Below, piece by piece: positions 7,918 through 15,951 of a DNA stretch of 35,067 nt (the first letter of the stretch is position 1; every line of letters starts with the position of its first letter). The DNA lies in the NCBI GenBank assembly GCA_945906725.1, contig CAMDRI010000046.1, forward strand, positions 1 to 35,067. Direction: 5' to 3'. Made by a program: the position numbers and the translations under genes. Below the pieces are notes generated by a model. It did no database searches. It was not told where the DNA came from and was given only the letters and a program-made list of their open reading frames with translations. The stretch comes from Candidatus Kuenenia stuttgartensis (GTDB lineage Bacteria > Planctomycetota > Planctomycetia > Planctomycetales > Planctomycetaceae).

Positions 7918-8616
7918 CTACCAGCGACCGCGAGTGCTAGCTTGCAGCGTCTGGAAGTTCTGGAAGCCGAGAACGGCGAACATGATCATCAGAAAACTAT
8001 CTCCATCGCCGCGCTGAGCGTATCCGAACGTGCACCACGCGACCATTCCGGCGCAGACCGCGATCGAAAGCTTGAGCGCCAGTTCCCACGAATCGAAGGC
8101 TCGGAATCGGCCGATGACGAGGTATGCGATCCGACCGCCGTCCAGCGGCCAGACAGGAATCAGATTCAGCAAACTCCAAGACCAATTAGCCCACAGGAGG
8201 ACGCTGAGAAGGGTTAGGAGATATTCGTGAGCAGACATGACTCGCAGAGGGAACTGCTGCACGAGCAACGTCAGCACGCCCCACAGCAGAAATCCCGCCG
8301 CCGGACCAGCCGCAGCGATGATGATGTTGCCCATCCGGGATGGGTTCACGTTGCAGGTCGCGTAACCGCCGAAGAATTGCAGCACGATTTCGGAGCGACC
8401 GCCGTAGTGACGGATCGCGAAGGCGTGTCCCAGTTCGTGAATCAAAATCGAAATGAAGACGGCGAGGACTCCGACCAGCTTAAGATCGAGTCGGTCATCG
8501 ACATTCCAAATCACGATCGCCGCTGTCAGCCAAAACACCGGATGCACTCGGACGGGGAACCCGAAACAGCGGAAGCGCAGGTCGTAGTCGGTCGGCGCGA
8601 TTTGCTGGCCAAACAT
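7918..8616 (-). CDS. Site-2 protease family (M50) intramembrane zinc metalloprotease
   Basis: A 232-residue multi-pass protein. The zinc motif HELGH lies at residues 60-64 inside a hydrophobic segment. The third ligand region is NLIPVWPLDGG, with Asp at about 159. These are the defining marks of SpoIVFB/Rip-type site-2 proteases. No PDZ or CBS domain is present, so it is a minimal core enzyme. It would cleave a transmembrane or membrane-proximal substrate, often an anti-sigma factor, but no sigma or anti-sigma gene lies nearby. The gene is divergent from dapL across a 185-base gap in which I see no recognised operator. Confidence 0.93.
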   Translation of the reverse strand: MFGQQIAPTDYDLRFRCFGFPVRVHPVFWLTAAIVIWNVDDRLDLKLVGVLAVFISILIHELGHAFAIRHYGGRSEIVLQFFGGYATCNVNPSRMGNIIIAAAGPAAGFLLWGVLTLLVQQFPLRVMSAHEYLLTLLSVLLWANWSWSLLNLIPVWPLDGGRIAYLVIGRFRAFDSWELALKLSIAVCAGMVAWCTFGYAQRGDGDSFLMIMFAVLGFQNFQTLQASTRGRW

Positions 8617-8801
8617 GGTGGTATCCGAAGTCTGAGTCGATGAATTGCGAGACTGTAGTCATCTCGCGAAGCACGGCAAAGCCGCGCGACGGACGTCGAT
8701 TGTCGCGGCGAATGGGCACCTTTAAACTCACCGCTCGTTTGAGTTAGCTTGGCTTTTGACCAGCTGGTGGTTTCGTTCCTCACATTCACAAGTAACGCAT
8801 C

Positions 8802-10034
8802 ATGGCTCGCATCAACGACAATTACTTGAAGCTCAAAGCGGGATACCTCTTCCCGGAAATCGGCCGCCGCGTCGCCAAGTTCGCGGCTGAAAACCCCTCG
8901 GCCAACATCATTCGTCTGGGGATTGGCGACGTCACCGAACCACTGATCCCGGCAGTCGTCGAGGCGTTTCATCGGGCTGTCGACGAAATGGCGAAGCGAG
9001 ACACGTTCAAAGGCTACGGGCCGGAACAGGGCTATGAATTCTTGCGAACCGCGATTGCTCAGAACGACTATCAGGCTCGCGGAGCGGACGTATCGGCGGA
9101 CGAGATCTTCGTCTCGGACGGCTCGAAGTGTGACATGGGAAACATCCTCGACATCTTCGGCGACGACAACGTCATCGCCGTGACCGATCCGGTCTATCCG
9201 GTCTACGTCGACACCAACGTGATGGCGGGACATACCGGTCCGGCCGACGACGCCGGACGCTACGGCGGGCTGGTCTACATCCCGATGACCGCCGCGAACG
9301 GCTTCACACCCGCACTTCCGGATCGCAAGGTCGATCTGATTTATCTCTGCTTTCCGAACAACCCGACGGGAACCGTCATCAGTAAAGAAACGCTGGCCAA
9401 ATGGGTCGAGTACGCAAAGGCCAACGACGCGATCATCCTCTACGACGCGGCCTATGAGTCGTACATCACCGACCCGACGGTGCCGCACTCGATCTTCGAG
9501 ATCCCCGGCGCGAAAGAAGTCGCGTTGGAGTTCCGCAGCTTCAGCAAGACGGCCGGCTTCACCGGGACACGTTGCGCATTCACGGTCGTGCCGAAAGCAT
9601 TGAAGGGGAAGACATCTTCCGGCCAGAGCGTGGACATTCACCCGCTCTGGAACCGCCGGCAGAGCACGAAGTTCAACGGTGTTTCGTACCCAATCCAAAA
9701 AGCCGCCGCCGCGATTTACTCGCCCGAAGGGAAGCAGCAGATTCGCAACATGATCGCGTTCTATCTGACGAACGCACGGCTGATCCGCGAGGGCTTGCAA
9801 CGAGCGAACATCGAAGTTCACGGCGGTGTCAATGCGCCGTATGTCTGGCTGAAGACTCCGCGAAATCTGTCGAGCTGGGATTTCTTCGACCTGTTGCTGT
9901 CGAAAGCACACCTCGTCGGCACGCCGGGGAGTGGCTTCGGAGCGGCGGGCGAGGGCTACTTCCGCTTGTCGGCCTTCAACAGCCGCGAGAAAGTTGAAGA
10001 AGCGGTCGCACGGTTCCAAAAAGTGGTGGGCTGA
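8802..10034 (+). CDS. dapL: LL-diaminopimelate aminotransferase
   Basis: A 410-residue class I/II PLP aminotransferase, the full DapL length. It starts [20 protein letters not shown], very like other DapL proteins. The PLP-binding Lys is in [12 protein letters not shown] (about Lys249). Other marks are FPNNPTGT (184-191), YDAAYE (214-219) and [10 protein letters not shown] (105-114). It converts tetrahydrodipicolinate directly to LL-2,6-diaminopimelate in the cytosol, bypassing DapD/C/E, for lysine and peptidoglycan synthesis. No other dap gene is in the window, so it stands alone. The downstream zinc-ribbon genes are 32 bases away and may be read through. Confidence 0.96.
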   Translation: MARINDNYLKLKAGYLFPEIGRRVAKFAAENPSANIIRLGIGDVTEPLIPAVVEAFHRAVDEMAKRDTFKGYGPEQGYEFLRTAIAQNDYQARGADVSADEIFVSDGSKCDMGNILDIFGDDNVIAVTDPVYPVYVDTNVMAGHTGPADDAGRYGGLVYIPMTAANGFTPALPDRKVDLIYLCFPNNPTGTVISKETLAKWVEYAKANDAIILYDAAYESYITDPTVPHSIFEIPGAKEVALEFRSFSKTAGFTGTRCAFTVVPKALKGKTSSGQSVDIHPLWNRRQSTKFNGVSYPIQKAAAAIYSPEGKQQIRNMIAFYLTNARLIREGLQRANIEVHGGVNAPYVWLKTPRNLSSWDFFDLLLSKAHLVGTPGSGFGAAGEGYFRLSAFNSREKVEEAVARFQKVVG

Positions 10035-10066
10035 TCGTTCTGCCATCTCGTCGAACGAGGTGCCGT

Positions 10067-10288
10067 ATGTGGTTCTACTACGTTTTTGGAGGCTATCTCG
10101 GTGGGCTGTTGGCTCTCCTGGTGATCGTCGTTCTTGTTTTGCTGGTCGTCTGTTGGAGTTGTGGAGTGAGTCTCGATTCGCTGCTCGATTGGGGAGAACA
10201 GTCCGCGACTCTGACCTGTTTCCACTGCGGTCAGCAAACGTCATCCAGCGGCAAGACGTGTGAGCACTGCGGCGGCGAACTGCAATAA
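10067..10288 (+). CDS. Membrane-anchored zinc-ribbon microprotein, copy 1
   Basis: A 73-residue protein starting at ATG 10067 after a GAGGTG site. One strong transmembrane segment (about residues 8-32, GGLLALLVIVVLVLLVV) is followed by a short linker. A C-terminal ribbon then has two Cys pairs: CFHCG (about 51-55) and CEHCG (about 65-69). CxxC...CxxC spacing suggests one structural zinc. Function is not known. A second protein of the same plan follows at 10305, so this is a tandem pair. It lies downstream of dapL in the same direction. I find no family name I can give with confidence. Confidence 0.75.
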   Translation: MWFYYVFGGYLGGLLALLVIVVLVLLVVCWSCGVSLDSLLDWGEQSATLTCFHCGQQTSSSGKTCEHCGGELQ

Positions 10289-10304
10289 AGATTGGTCATC
10301 AGTG

Positions 10305-10505
10305 ATGCGTATCAGTTTCATCGGATTGATCGTCTTTGGCGTAGGCGGTTTAGCATTGATCTTCGGATTGGCCAAAGGAATCTCGGCGATGATCGCCCTG
10401 TTCAAATCGGCACAAGGCGGCCACGCGACACTCTGCTGTCCACACTGTAGCCAGCAGACCGCTCATGCCAGCGGTCGGTGCGATGCCTGCGGTGCTGAGC
10501 TGTGA
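10305..10505 (+). CDS. Membrane-anchored zinc-ribbon microprotein, copy 2
   Basis: A 66-residue protein starting at ATG 10305 (MRISFIGLIVFGVGGLALIF). An upstream in-frame ATG at 10260 would overlap copy 1, so the later start is preferred, although its ribosome site is weak. The plan is the same as copy 1: one membrane segment (about 4-30) and a C-terminal double Cys pair, CCPHCS and CDACG. The shared QQT after the first Cys pair in both copies supports common ancestry by duplication. The stop lies eight bases before a dispersed inverted-repeat element. Confidence 0.7.
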   Translation: MRISFIGLIVFGVGGLALIFGLAKGISAMIALFKSAQGGHATLCCPHCSQQTAHASGRCDACGAEL

Positions 10506-10513
10506 TCTCCAAC

Positions 10514-10626
10514 GTAGCCCTGTCGCTACGCGACAGGAAAGCCGAGTGAGGTGCGGCAACGGAAAACTCTTTGAACCTTTGAATCTCATCCTGTTCGGCC
10601 TTCCTGTCGCGGAGCGACAAGGCTAC
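10514..10626. repeat. Dispersed double-hairpin element, GTAGCCCTGTCGC subfamily, copy 1
   Basis: Arms at 10514-10544 and 10596-10626 are inverted copies with about 3 mismatches in 31. Each arm holds its own small hairpin (CTGTCGC, short loop, GCGACAG). The ends read GTAG and CTAC. Related copies lie at 17272-17397 and 18415-18527. The right end is only 11 bases before the DtxR-type start codon, so it occupies the leader of that gene. Confidence 0.9.
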
Positions 10627-10637
10627 GAGAGCACCTC

Positions 10638-11303
10638 ATGCCCAGCTTGACCGTCGAAAATTACCTCAAAGCCATTTGGCAGATCGGTGCCGCGACGGGT
10701 TCGTCGTCGGTTTCGACGGGAAAGCTCGCGCAGAGTTTGAATGTTTCGCCCGGCACCGTCACCAGCATGCAAAAGGCGCTGGCCGAGGCGGGATTGGCTT
10801 CGTATCGGCCGTATGAAGGGGTCAGTCTAACCGAAGCGGGGCGCACGTTGGCACTGCGGATGTTGCGGCGGCATCGGTTGATCGAACTGTTTCTCGTGCA
10901 GACGCTGGGCCTGACGTGGGATCAAGTCCACGAGGAGGCCGAAAACATGGAGCACGCGGTCAGTGATTTTCTGATCGACCGCATCGACGATTTCCTCGGC
11001 AACCCGGCGTGCGATCCGCACGGCGATCCGATCCCGACGGCGAACGGTGATCTGCGGACCAGTGGCGAGGAAAGTCGGCCGCTCAACAGTGTTCCGGTTG
11101 GCTCCAAGGTGCGATTGGTGCGGGTGCTCAATCAAGACGCCGACTTTTTGCGATACCTCACCGAATCGGGTTTGTCGATCGGCGCGACCGCGTTTGTCGA
11201 ACAGGTAAACGAGGCTGCTGGGCTCGTGTCGCTGCGCCGCGGAGATCGTTCGGTTGCAATGGGTCGCGCGGCCGCCGAACAGTTGCTGGTTGTCGTGCAA
11301 TGA
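10638..11303 (+). CDS. DtxR/MntR-family metal-dependent transcriptional regulator
   Basis: A 221-residue protein. The N-terminal winged helix (TVENYLKAIWQI, then KLAQSLNVSPGTVTSMQKAL) and the dimerization/metal-binding region (RRHRLIELFLVQTLGL, then WDQVHEEAENMEHAVSDFL) are typical of DtxR/IdeR/MntR. C-terminal residues from about 150 form an SH3-like FeoA-type domain (VRLVRVLNQDADFLRYL and following). It would bind Fe(II) or Mn(II) and repress uptake or activate efflux genes. No metal transporter is adjacent, so it probably acts elsewhere. The HExxxME-like residues (HEEAENMEH) are present. The start is just downstream of an inverted-repeat element. Confidence 0.9.
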   Translation: MPSLTVENYLKAIWQIGAATGSSSVSTGKLAQSLNVSPGTVTSMQKALAEAGLASYRPYEGVSLTEAGRTLALRMLRRHRLIELFLVQTLGLTWDQVHEEAENMEHAVSDFLIDRIDDFLGNPACDPHGDPIPTANGDLRTSGEESRPLNSVPVGSKVRLVRVLNQDADFLRYLTESGLSIGATAFVEQVNEAAGLVSLRRGDRSVAMGRAAAEQLLVVVQ

Positions 11304-11442
11304 TGAATGACGGCGAGTATTGCGATTGATTTGCTCGCCGATATGCTCTCCCGCCAGTTCGACCGCGTCAGCCAAGCGGATTCGAACAGTTCTCGCTTGC
11401 TCGCGAACTCGTAACATGGTTGTGTTTCAGGATGTCCCCCGA

Positions 11443-12975
11443 ATGTCTGACGACCCCTCGCTCGCCCCCGCCGATCCCGTTGTGACTTCTGACTCCACCA
11501 CGGAGATGACAACGACTGCTGACGAGGCGTCTCGCCGGGTCATGCTCAGTCCGACTGGAACGGGAGAATTCAAAGCGGTCGGTTCGATCGCTCCCGCCAA
11601 GCTGGAAGAGAACCGCGAGCGAGCGCAAGACATCGACGTTGAGGCGGAACGAGAAGCCCGGCCGATGCGCGAACTTCCAATTCCGCGCCAACAAGCGTCC
11701 GTGGAAGTTCCGCTCAAACAAGAACTCGATGCGGCACTCGAAGCGGAGATCAACGCGGCGATGGGCGGCGGCGAGACCTCCGCCGAAGGCACGCTCGGCA
11801 CTGTGACGACAGCGGTCGCCGAAGCTCCGGCCGAAGACACGCTGCATCAAGGGAAGCGAATCAAGGGTAAGGTCGCGCTGCTGCACGGCGAGGACATGTT
11901 TCTGGATCTCGGATTTCGTTCGCAGGGGATCTTGCCGCTCAAGCAGTACGAGGGGAAAGAAGTCCCCGGCGTCGGGACCGAAATCGACGTCATCGTTCAC
12001 AAGGTCAGCCCGGAAGAGGGACTGATTCACGTCAGCTTGCCGAGTGGTCGCCAGAAGGTCTCCGGCAATTGGGACGCCGTGCAAGCGGGACTCGTTGTCG
12101 ATTGCATGGTCACGAAATCGAACAAGGGAGGACTCGAAGTCACCGTCGGTTCGCTGCGCGGATTCCTTCCATCGGGGCAAGTCGATTTGCGGTTCATCGA
12201 GAATATCGACTCGTTCATCGGTCAGAAGCTGACGGTCAAGATCATCGAGGCGAACAAGTCGAAACGAAACCTGATCGTCAGCCGCCGAGCATTGTTGCTC
12301 GAAGAACGTGCTCAGGCCGAAGAACAAATTCTCAAAACGTTGGAAGTTGGCCAGACGCTCGACGGCACTGTGAAATCGGTCAAGGACTACGGCGCGTTTG
12401 TGGACCTGGGCGGCATCGACGGTTTCGTTCACATCGGCCAGATGAGTTGGCAGCACATCAAGCATCCCAGCGAAGTGCTCGCCGAAGGCCAGGCCGTGAA
12501 GGTCAAAGTCGTCACGATCAGCGACGACAAAAAGAAAATCGGCTTGAGCATCAAACAGACCAGCCACAGCCCGTGGGACTTGGCCGCGTCAAAATACTTC
12601 CAAGGCCAGACGGTCAGCGGCAAGGTGACGCGAACGACCGAATTCGGAGCGTTCGTGGAACTTGAACCGGGCGTCGAAGGGATGGTCCACATCAGCGAAC
12701 TGGACTACAAACGAGTCATCCGCGTCACCGACGTGGTCTCTGCCGGCCAGACAATTGAGGTCCAGGTTCAGAGTGTCGATCCCATCAAACATCGCATCAG
12801 CCTGTCGCTGAAGGCTCTCAAAGCGAAGCCCGAACCAGCCGCGCCGCCACCCGAAGAAGCCTCCGCCGAACCCGCTGCACCGCCGCCGAAACGCAAGACG
12901 CCGCTCAAGGGTGGTCGCGAAAGAGAAGAATCTCGCAGCGGCGGAATGTTCGGAAATCCGTCCGATTTCAAATGA
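11443..12975 (+). CDS. Four-S1-domain RNA-binding protein, ribosomal protein S1-like
   Basis: A 510-residue protein from ATG 11443, which has AGGA upstream; an in-frame ATG at 11416 lacks a site. Residues 1-133 are low-complexity and acidic. Four S1 OB-fold domains follow at about 135-200, 208-283, 300-372 and 385-457. Domains 3 and 4 show the classic KDYGAFVDL/GGIDGFVHI and TEFGAFVEL/GVEGMVHIS signatures. Domains 1 and 2 are the diverged ribosome-binding type (DMFLDLGFRSQGILPL). The C-terminal 50 residues are Pro/Ala-rich and then basic. It probably serves as bS1 in translation initiation. The long N-terminal extension and only four S1 domains differ from the six-domain enterobacterial form. 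Confidence 0.9.
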   Translation: MSDDPSLAPADPVVTSDSTTEMTTTADEASRRVMLSPTGTGEFKAVGSIAPAKLEENRERAQDIDVEAEREARPMRELPIPRQQASVEVPLKQELDAALEAEINAAMGGGETSAEGTLGTVTTAVAEAPAEDTLHQGKRIKGKVALLHGEDMFLDLGFRSQGILPLKQYEGKEVPGVGTEIDVIVHKVSPEEGLIHVSLPSGRQKVSGNWDAVQAGLVVDCMVTKSNKGGLEVTVGSLRGFLPSGQVDLRFIENIDSFIGQKLTVKIIEANKSKRNLIVSRRALLLEERAQAEEQILKTLEVGQTLDGTVKSVKDYGAFVDLGGIDGFVHIGQMSWQHIKHPSEVLAEGQAVKVKVVTISDDKKKIGLSIKQTSHSPWDLAASKYFQGQTVSGKVTRTTEFGAFVELEPGVEGMVHISELDYKRVIRVTDVVSAGQTIEVQVQSVDPIKHRISLSLKALKAKPEPAAPPPEEASAEPAAPPPKRKTPLKGGREREESRSGGMFGNPSDFK

Positions 12976-12990
12976 GTGCGGTCCCAACTG

Positions 12991-13395
12991 ATGTTTCCGC
13001 CTTTTGACGATCGAGCCTAATTGCCGCTGGGAGTTCACTGTTGTTCCGTCGAGAAGTTGGTCGACCGATTCAGTCACGGCTCCCCGGAACGACTGGTCGA
13101 AATGAGCAAACTGCGCGAGTTCTTCGCGTGGTGCCGGCAGATGGGGATCGGTCGTGTTCTGGTCAACGGAAGTTTTACGACAGCCAAGGTCGCGCCAAAC
13201 GATGTGGATGTGGTGGTCCTGTTGGGTGAGAACGATCCGAGATTCGAAATACCAGACTTTGACAATGACACGCGCTGGCCCTTCTTGCATATCATGGCAA
13301 CGCCCGATGAAGAGGCTTACCGAGGTTGGGCGATAGTCACGTTCGCATCGGATCGGCGCAACCGTTCGAAGGGTATTGTGGAGGTGATGCTATGA
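12991..13395 (+). pseudogene. Nucleotidyltransferase-like protein (DUF6932 type) interrupted by an early in-frame TAA
   Basis: Reading from ATG 12991 gives MFPPFDDRA, then a TAA at 13018-13020. It then continues in the same frame LPLGVHCCSVEKLVDRF to the stop at 13395. The sequence on both sides of the stop reads as one protein start, so I infer a nonsense mutation in a gene of about 134 codons. The body shows the nucleotidyltransferase signature GRVLVNGSF...PNDVDVVV (GS, then DxD). Translation from a TTG at 13021 or an ATG at 13102 could still make a shortened protein containing the GS/DxD site, so it may not be fully dead. It overlaps the next small gene by four bases (ATGCTATGA). Such pairings resemble toxin-antitoxin modules, but this is inference. 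Confidence 0.7.
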
Positions 13396-13578
13396 CTCAC
13401 CGATTGGCTCCCGAAGAATACGAACCGACTAATTCGAAACGGGCCGACCTGGAACGACGCTTGGCGGCGAACGGACATTCCAGAATCTCGCTTGAGACTG
13501 TCGCTACGTTCCTATCGAGAAATGATTTCTCAGTTGCAGGCAGAGATTGATCTCTTGGAGGCGGCGCAGGCGTTCTAG
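13392..13578 (+). pseudogene. Small helical partner of the nucleotidyltransferase, frameshifted
   Basis: The ATG at 13392 overlaps the nucleotidyltransferase stop. The first frame encodes MTHRLAPEEYEPTNSKRADL and on to about 13480, and would stop at 13550. The next frame, from about 13483, encodes a coherent amphipathic C-terminus (SRLRLSLRSYREMISQLQ, then AEIDLLEAAQAF) ending at the TAG at 13576-13578. A one-base-type shift near 13475-13490 joins them into a protein of about 61 residues with coiled-coil character. Unrepaired, the product is 52 residues. No known family is assigned. Linkage to the nucleotidyltransferase suggests a two-gene module. Confidence 0.6.
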
Positions 13579-13605
13579 GTCAAGACGTGAGTTTCTTGCC
13601 AAGTC

Positions 13606-14829
13606 ATGGAGCCCCAAATGGGACGGCGACTGTGGTTGGTGTTGATCGCATCGGGCGTTTTCTCGTCAATGCTGTTCGGCCAGTCGTCGGACAAGTTTCG
13701 TGACGCTCGGCATCGCATGGTTAAGGAGTACATCGAGCGGGAAGGGGTCAAAGACCCGCGCGTGCTCGAAGCGATGCGGACGGTGCCTCGGCATGAGTTC
13801 GTGAAGCCGGCACAACTGAAGGACGCTTATCACGACACGGCGTTGCCGATCGGCAATCAGCAGACGATCTCGCCGCCGTTCGTCGTCGCATACATGACCG
13901 AGACCATCGAGCCGAAAGCCAACGATCGCGTGCTGGAGATCGGCACCGGCAGTGGCTATCAGGCGGCGGTCCTCAGCGGGCTGGTCAAAGAGGTCTACAC
14001 GATTGAGATCGTCGAACCGCTCGGCAAAGAGGCCGCTCGGAAATTGAAGAAGCTCGAATTCGACAACGTCTTCTGCAAGGTCGGCGACGGATACCTCGGC
14101 TGGCCGGAGCACGCGCCGTTCGACAAGATCATCGTCACTTGCTCGCCGGAGAACGTTCCGGTGCCGCTGGTCGAACAACTCAAAGACGGCGGCAAGCTGC
14201 TCATCCCGCTTGGCGAACGCTATCAGCAAGCGTTTCATCTTTTCGAGAAGAAGGATGGCAAGCTCGAACAGAAGAAGTTGATCCCGACACTGTTCGTGCC
14301 GATGACCGGCAAATCGGAAGACCTGCGGCAGGCTCAGCCCGATCCGCTGCATCCGCGATTGCTCAATGCCAGCTTTGAGATCGACGAGAATAAAGACGGC
14401 CTCCCCGACAGTTGGCACTACCAACGGCTGACGGAATTGATGACCGACAAACCGCCCGACGGCAAAGTCTTCTTGCGGATGGAAAACGACGATCCCAGCC
14501 GGCTGGCTCAAGCTCTGCAAGGGATGGCGATCGACGGCCGCAAGATCGGATCGGTCTCGATCGCGCTGCAGGTTCGGGTCGAGAGCATCCACCCCGGCAG
14601 CGAGTCGTTTCAAAAGCCGATGCTCGTGATTCACTTCTACGACCAGAACCGGAAAGAAATCGAATCTCAAGTCATCGGGCCGTGGCTGCGCGACACCGAT
14701 TGGGATACCGTCGGCGGAATCATCCCCGTTCCGAAAGAAGCTCGCGAAGCCATCATCCGCATCGGCCTCAACGGAGCGACCGGCCGGTTGGACATCGACG
14801 ACATCAAGTTCCGGCCAAAGCCGCGATGA
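13606..14829 (+). CDS. Apparently exported protein-L-isoaspartate O-methyltransferase with extra C-terminal domain
   Basis: A 407-residue protein. Residues about 6-27 (GRRLWLVLIASGVFSSMLFG) look like a Sec signal or an N-terminal anchor. Residues about 30-245 form a PCMT domain: PRHEFV, then TISPPFVVAYM (88-98), the SAM-binding VLEIGTGSGYQAAVL (109-123) and PLGERYQ near 203. The enzyme class repairs L-isoaspartyl residues with S-adenosylmethionine. Residues about 250-407 begin LNASFEIDENKDGLPDSW and look like a beta-sandwich carbohydrate-binding-like domain not found in ordinary Pcm. SAM is not known to be supplied outside the cytoplasm, so either the signal is a membrane anchor or the chemistry is unusual. 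Its stop overlaps the next start (ATGA, 14826-14829). Confidence 0.88.
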   Translation: MEPQMGRRLWLVLIASGVFSSMLFGQSSDKFRDARHRMVKEYIEREGVKDPRVLEAMRTVPRHEFVKPAQLKDAYHDTALPIGNQQTISPPFVVAYMTETIEPKANDRVLEIGTGSGYQAAVLSGLVKEVYTIEIVEPLGKEAARKLKKLEFDNVFCKVGDGYLGWPEHAPFDKIIVTCSPENVPVPLVEQLKDGGKLLIPLGERYQQAFHLFEKKDGKLEQKKLIPTLFVPMTGKSEDLRQAQPDPLHPRLLNASFEIDENKDGLPDSWHYQRLTELMTDKPPDGKVFLRMENDDPSRLAQALQGMAIDGRKIGSVSIALQVRVESIHPGSESFQKPMLVIHFYDQNRKEIESQVIGPWLRDTDWDTVGGIIPVPKEAREAIIRIGLNGATGRLDIDDIKFRPKPR

Positions 14830-15806
14830 AGAAAGAGTGGCGAGTGATGAGTGGCGAATGGCGAGTTGAAGACTCATTTTTCTTTGACATCTCGCGGACG
14901 CAGATCGAAGTCTCCGGCCGCGACCGCGCGAAGTTCCTGCACAGTTTCTGCACGAACGACGTCAAGAAATTGCAGCCGGGCGAAGGCTGCGAGGCGTTCG
15001 TGACGAACGTCAACGGCAAAGTGCTCGGCCACATCTTCGTGTTCGCCGAACGAGATTCGTTGTGGCTGGATTCCGTCGGAGGCTCCGCGGCGGCGGCGCT
15101 GCTGCCGCATTTCGACAAGTACGTCATCACGGAAGACGTCCGCTTTGCGGATCGCTCCGCCGAGTTCGCGGAGTTCTTGCTAGCCGGATCGTCATCGACC
15201 GAGTTACTCGAACGATTTAGTCTTTCGGTCAGCTTCCTGCCTCGATACGGACATCACTCGCGCGGCACCGATGTACTGTCGTTGCGCTCCCTCCGCCGAG
15301 TCGATTGGCTCGCCTCACCGACGTGGCTGCTGTCGATACCGGTGGCTCAGCGCGACGAGGTCCAACGAGTGCTGACGAGAGCCGGCGTGCGCGAGGCGGA
15401 CAATGGCGAGGTCCACGCCTTGCGAGTTGCCGCCGGGTTCCCGATCTACGGCATCGACATCACGGAGGAGAATCTCGCTCAAGAAGTCGGCCGCACCGCG
15501 CTGGCGATCTCGTTCACGAAGGGCTGCTATCTAGGCCAAGAGCCGATCGCCCGCATCGACGCGATGGGACACGTCAACCGGCAGTTGTGTCGCCTCGAAC
15601 TTGCGTCGGGACCGCCGCCAGATTCCGGAACGCCGATCCTCGACAAGCCGGCACCAGACGGCAAACAAGTCGGCACGATCACGTCGTCTACCTGGAAGTG
15701 GCTGGGAGACGCTGAAAAACTGCTGGCATTGGCGTACCTTCGCAGCAGCGTTGCGAAATCAGGCAGTCAAGTTTTCGTTGAAGGCCGCCCAGCCACCGTG
15801 CTGTGA
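14826..15806 (+). CDS. YgfZ/GcvT-domain folate-binding protein
   Basis: A 326-residue protein. The family fingerprint KGCYLGQE lies at about residue 232. The N-terminal GcvT-like core begins FFDISRTQIEVSGRDRAKFL, with FCTNDVKKLQPGEG following. YgfZ proteins use folate and support maturation or repair of certain Fe-S enzymes in the cytosol. The first 16 residues (MKKEWRVMSGEWRVED) come from a short DNA repeat (14835-14866) and are not part of the family fold. The ATGA overlap with the methyltransferase indicates coupled translation. A dispersed hairpin pair begins directly after the stop. Confidence 0.9.
   Translation: MKKEWRVMSGEWRVEDSFFFDISRTQIEVSGRDRAKFLHSFCTNDVKKLQPGEGCEAFVTNVNGKVLGHIFVFAERDSLWLDSVGGSAAAALLPHFDKYVITEDVRFADRSAEFAEFLLAGSSSTELLERFSLSVSFLPRYGHHSRGTDVLSLRSLRRVDWLASPTWLLSIPVAQRDEVQRVLTRAGVREADNGEVHALRVAAGFPIYGIDITEENLAQEVGRTALAISFTKGCYLGQEPIARIDAMGHVNRQLCRLELASGPPPDSGTPILDKPAPDGKQVGTITSSTWKWLGDAEKLLALAYLRSSVAKSGSQVFVEGRPATVL
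14835..14866. repeat. Short direct-repeat tract (GAGTGGCGA type) at the start of the YgfZ gene
   Basis: Three imperfect direct copies of GAGTGGCGA/AATGGCGA follow one another and encode WRV-x-SGEWRV. I have a general recollection that tracts of this kind (SGEWRV when translated) recur in intergenic DNA of many bacteria. Here the tract lies inside the coding region immediately after the start codon. Confidence 0.6.
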
Positions 15807-15853
15807 GTGGCGGATGCGTCTCGCATCCGTCCGACGCGAGACGCGTCGGCTAC
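15807..15853. repeat. Compact double-hairpin element after the YgfZ gene
   Basis: Two adjacent hairpins occur: GGATGCG/CGCATCC around TCT (15811-15829) and CCGACGCG/CGCGTCGG around AGA (15831-15849). The second arm ends in CTAC and is an inverted relative of the first. This is the same architecture as the longer elements but with almost no spacer. The rest of the gap to 15951 holds the GAGGAG site for the next gene and nothing else I recognise. Confidence 0.75.
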
Positions 15854-15951
15854 GTGACGCTCGCGAGCTTCGTTCGGTTGCGATAGCTTGTTCGTTTCGC
15901 GCGTTGACGTGATGCGCGTTGCTCGCTTCCCGCCTTGAGGAGTCTCCCGCC

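Noticed and set aside
8526..10244. Long open frame on the minus strand antisense to dapL
   Set aside because: Composition is Arg/Asp/Val-rich with no family motifs, and it runs opposite a textbook DapL. It is a by-product of high GC at third codon positions.
11368..12567. Long minus-strand open frame opposite the S1 protein
   Set aside because: The plus strand encodes four S1 domains; this frame has no motif.
13666..14877. Long minus-strand open frame opposite the isoaspartyl methyltransferase
   Set aside because: No recognisable domain. The plus strand carries the SAM-binding motif and an ATGA-coupled downstream gene.
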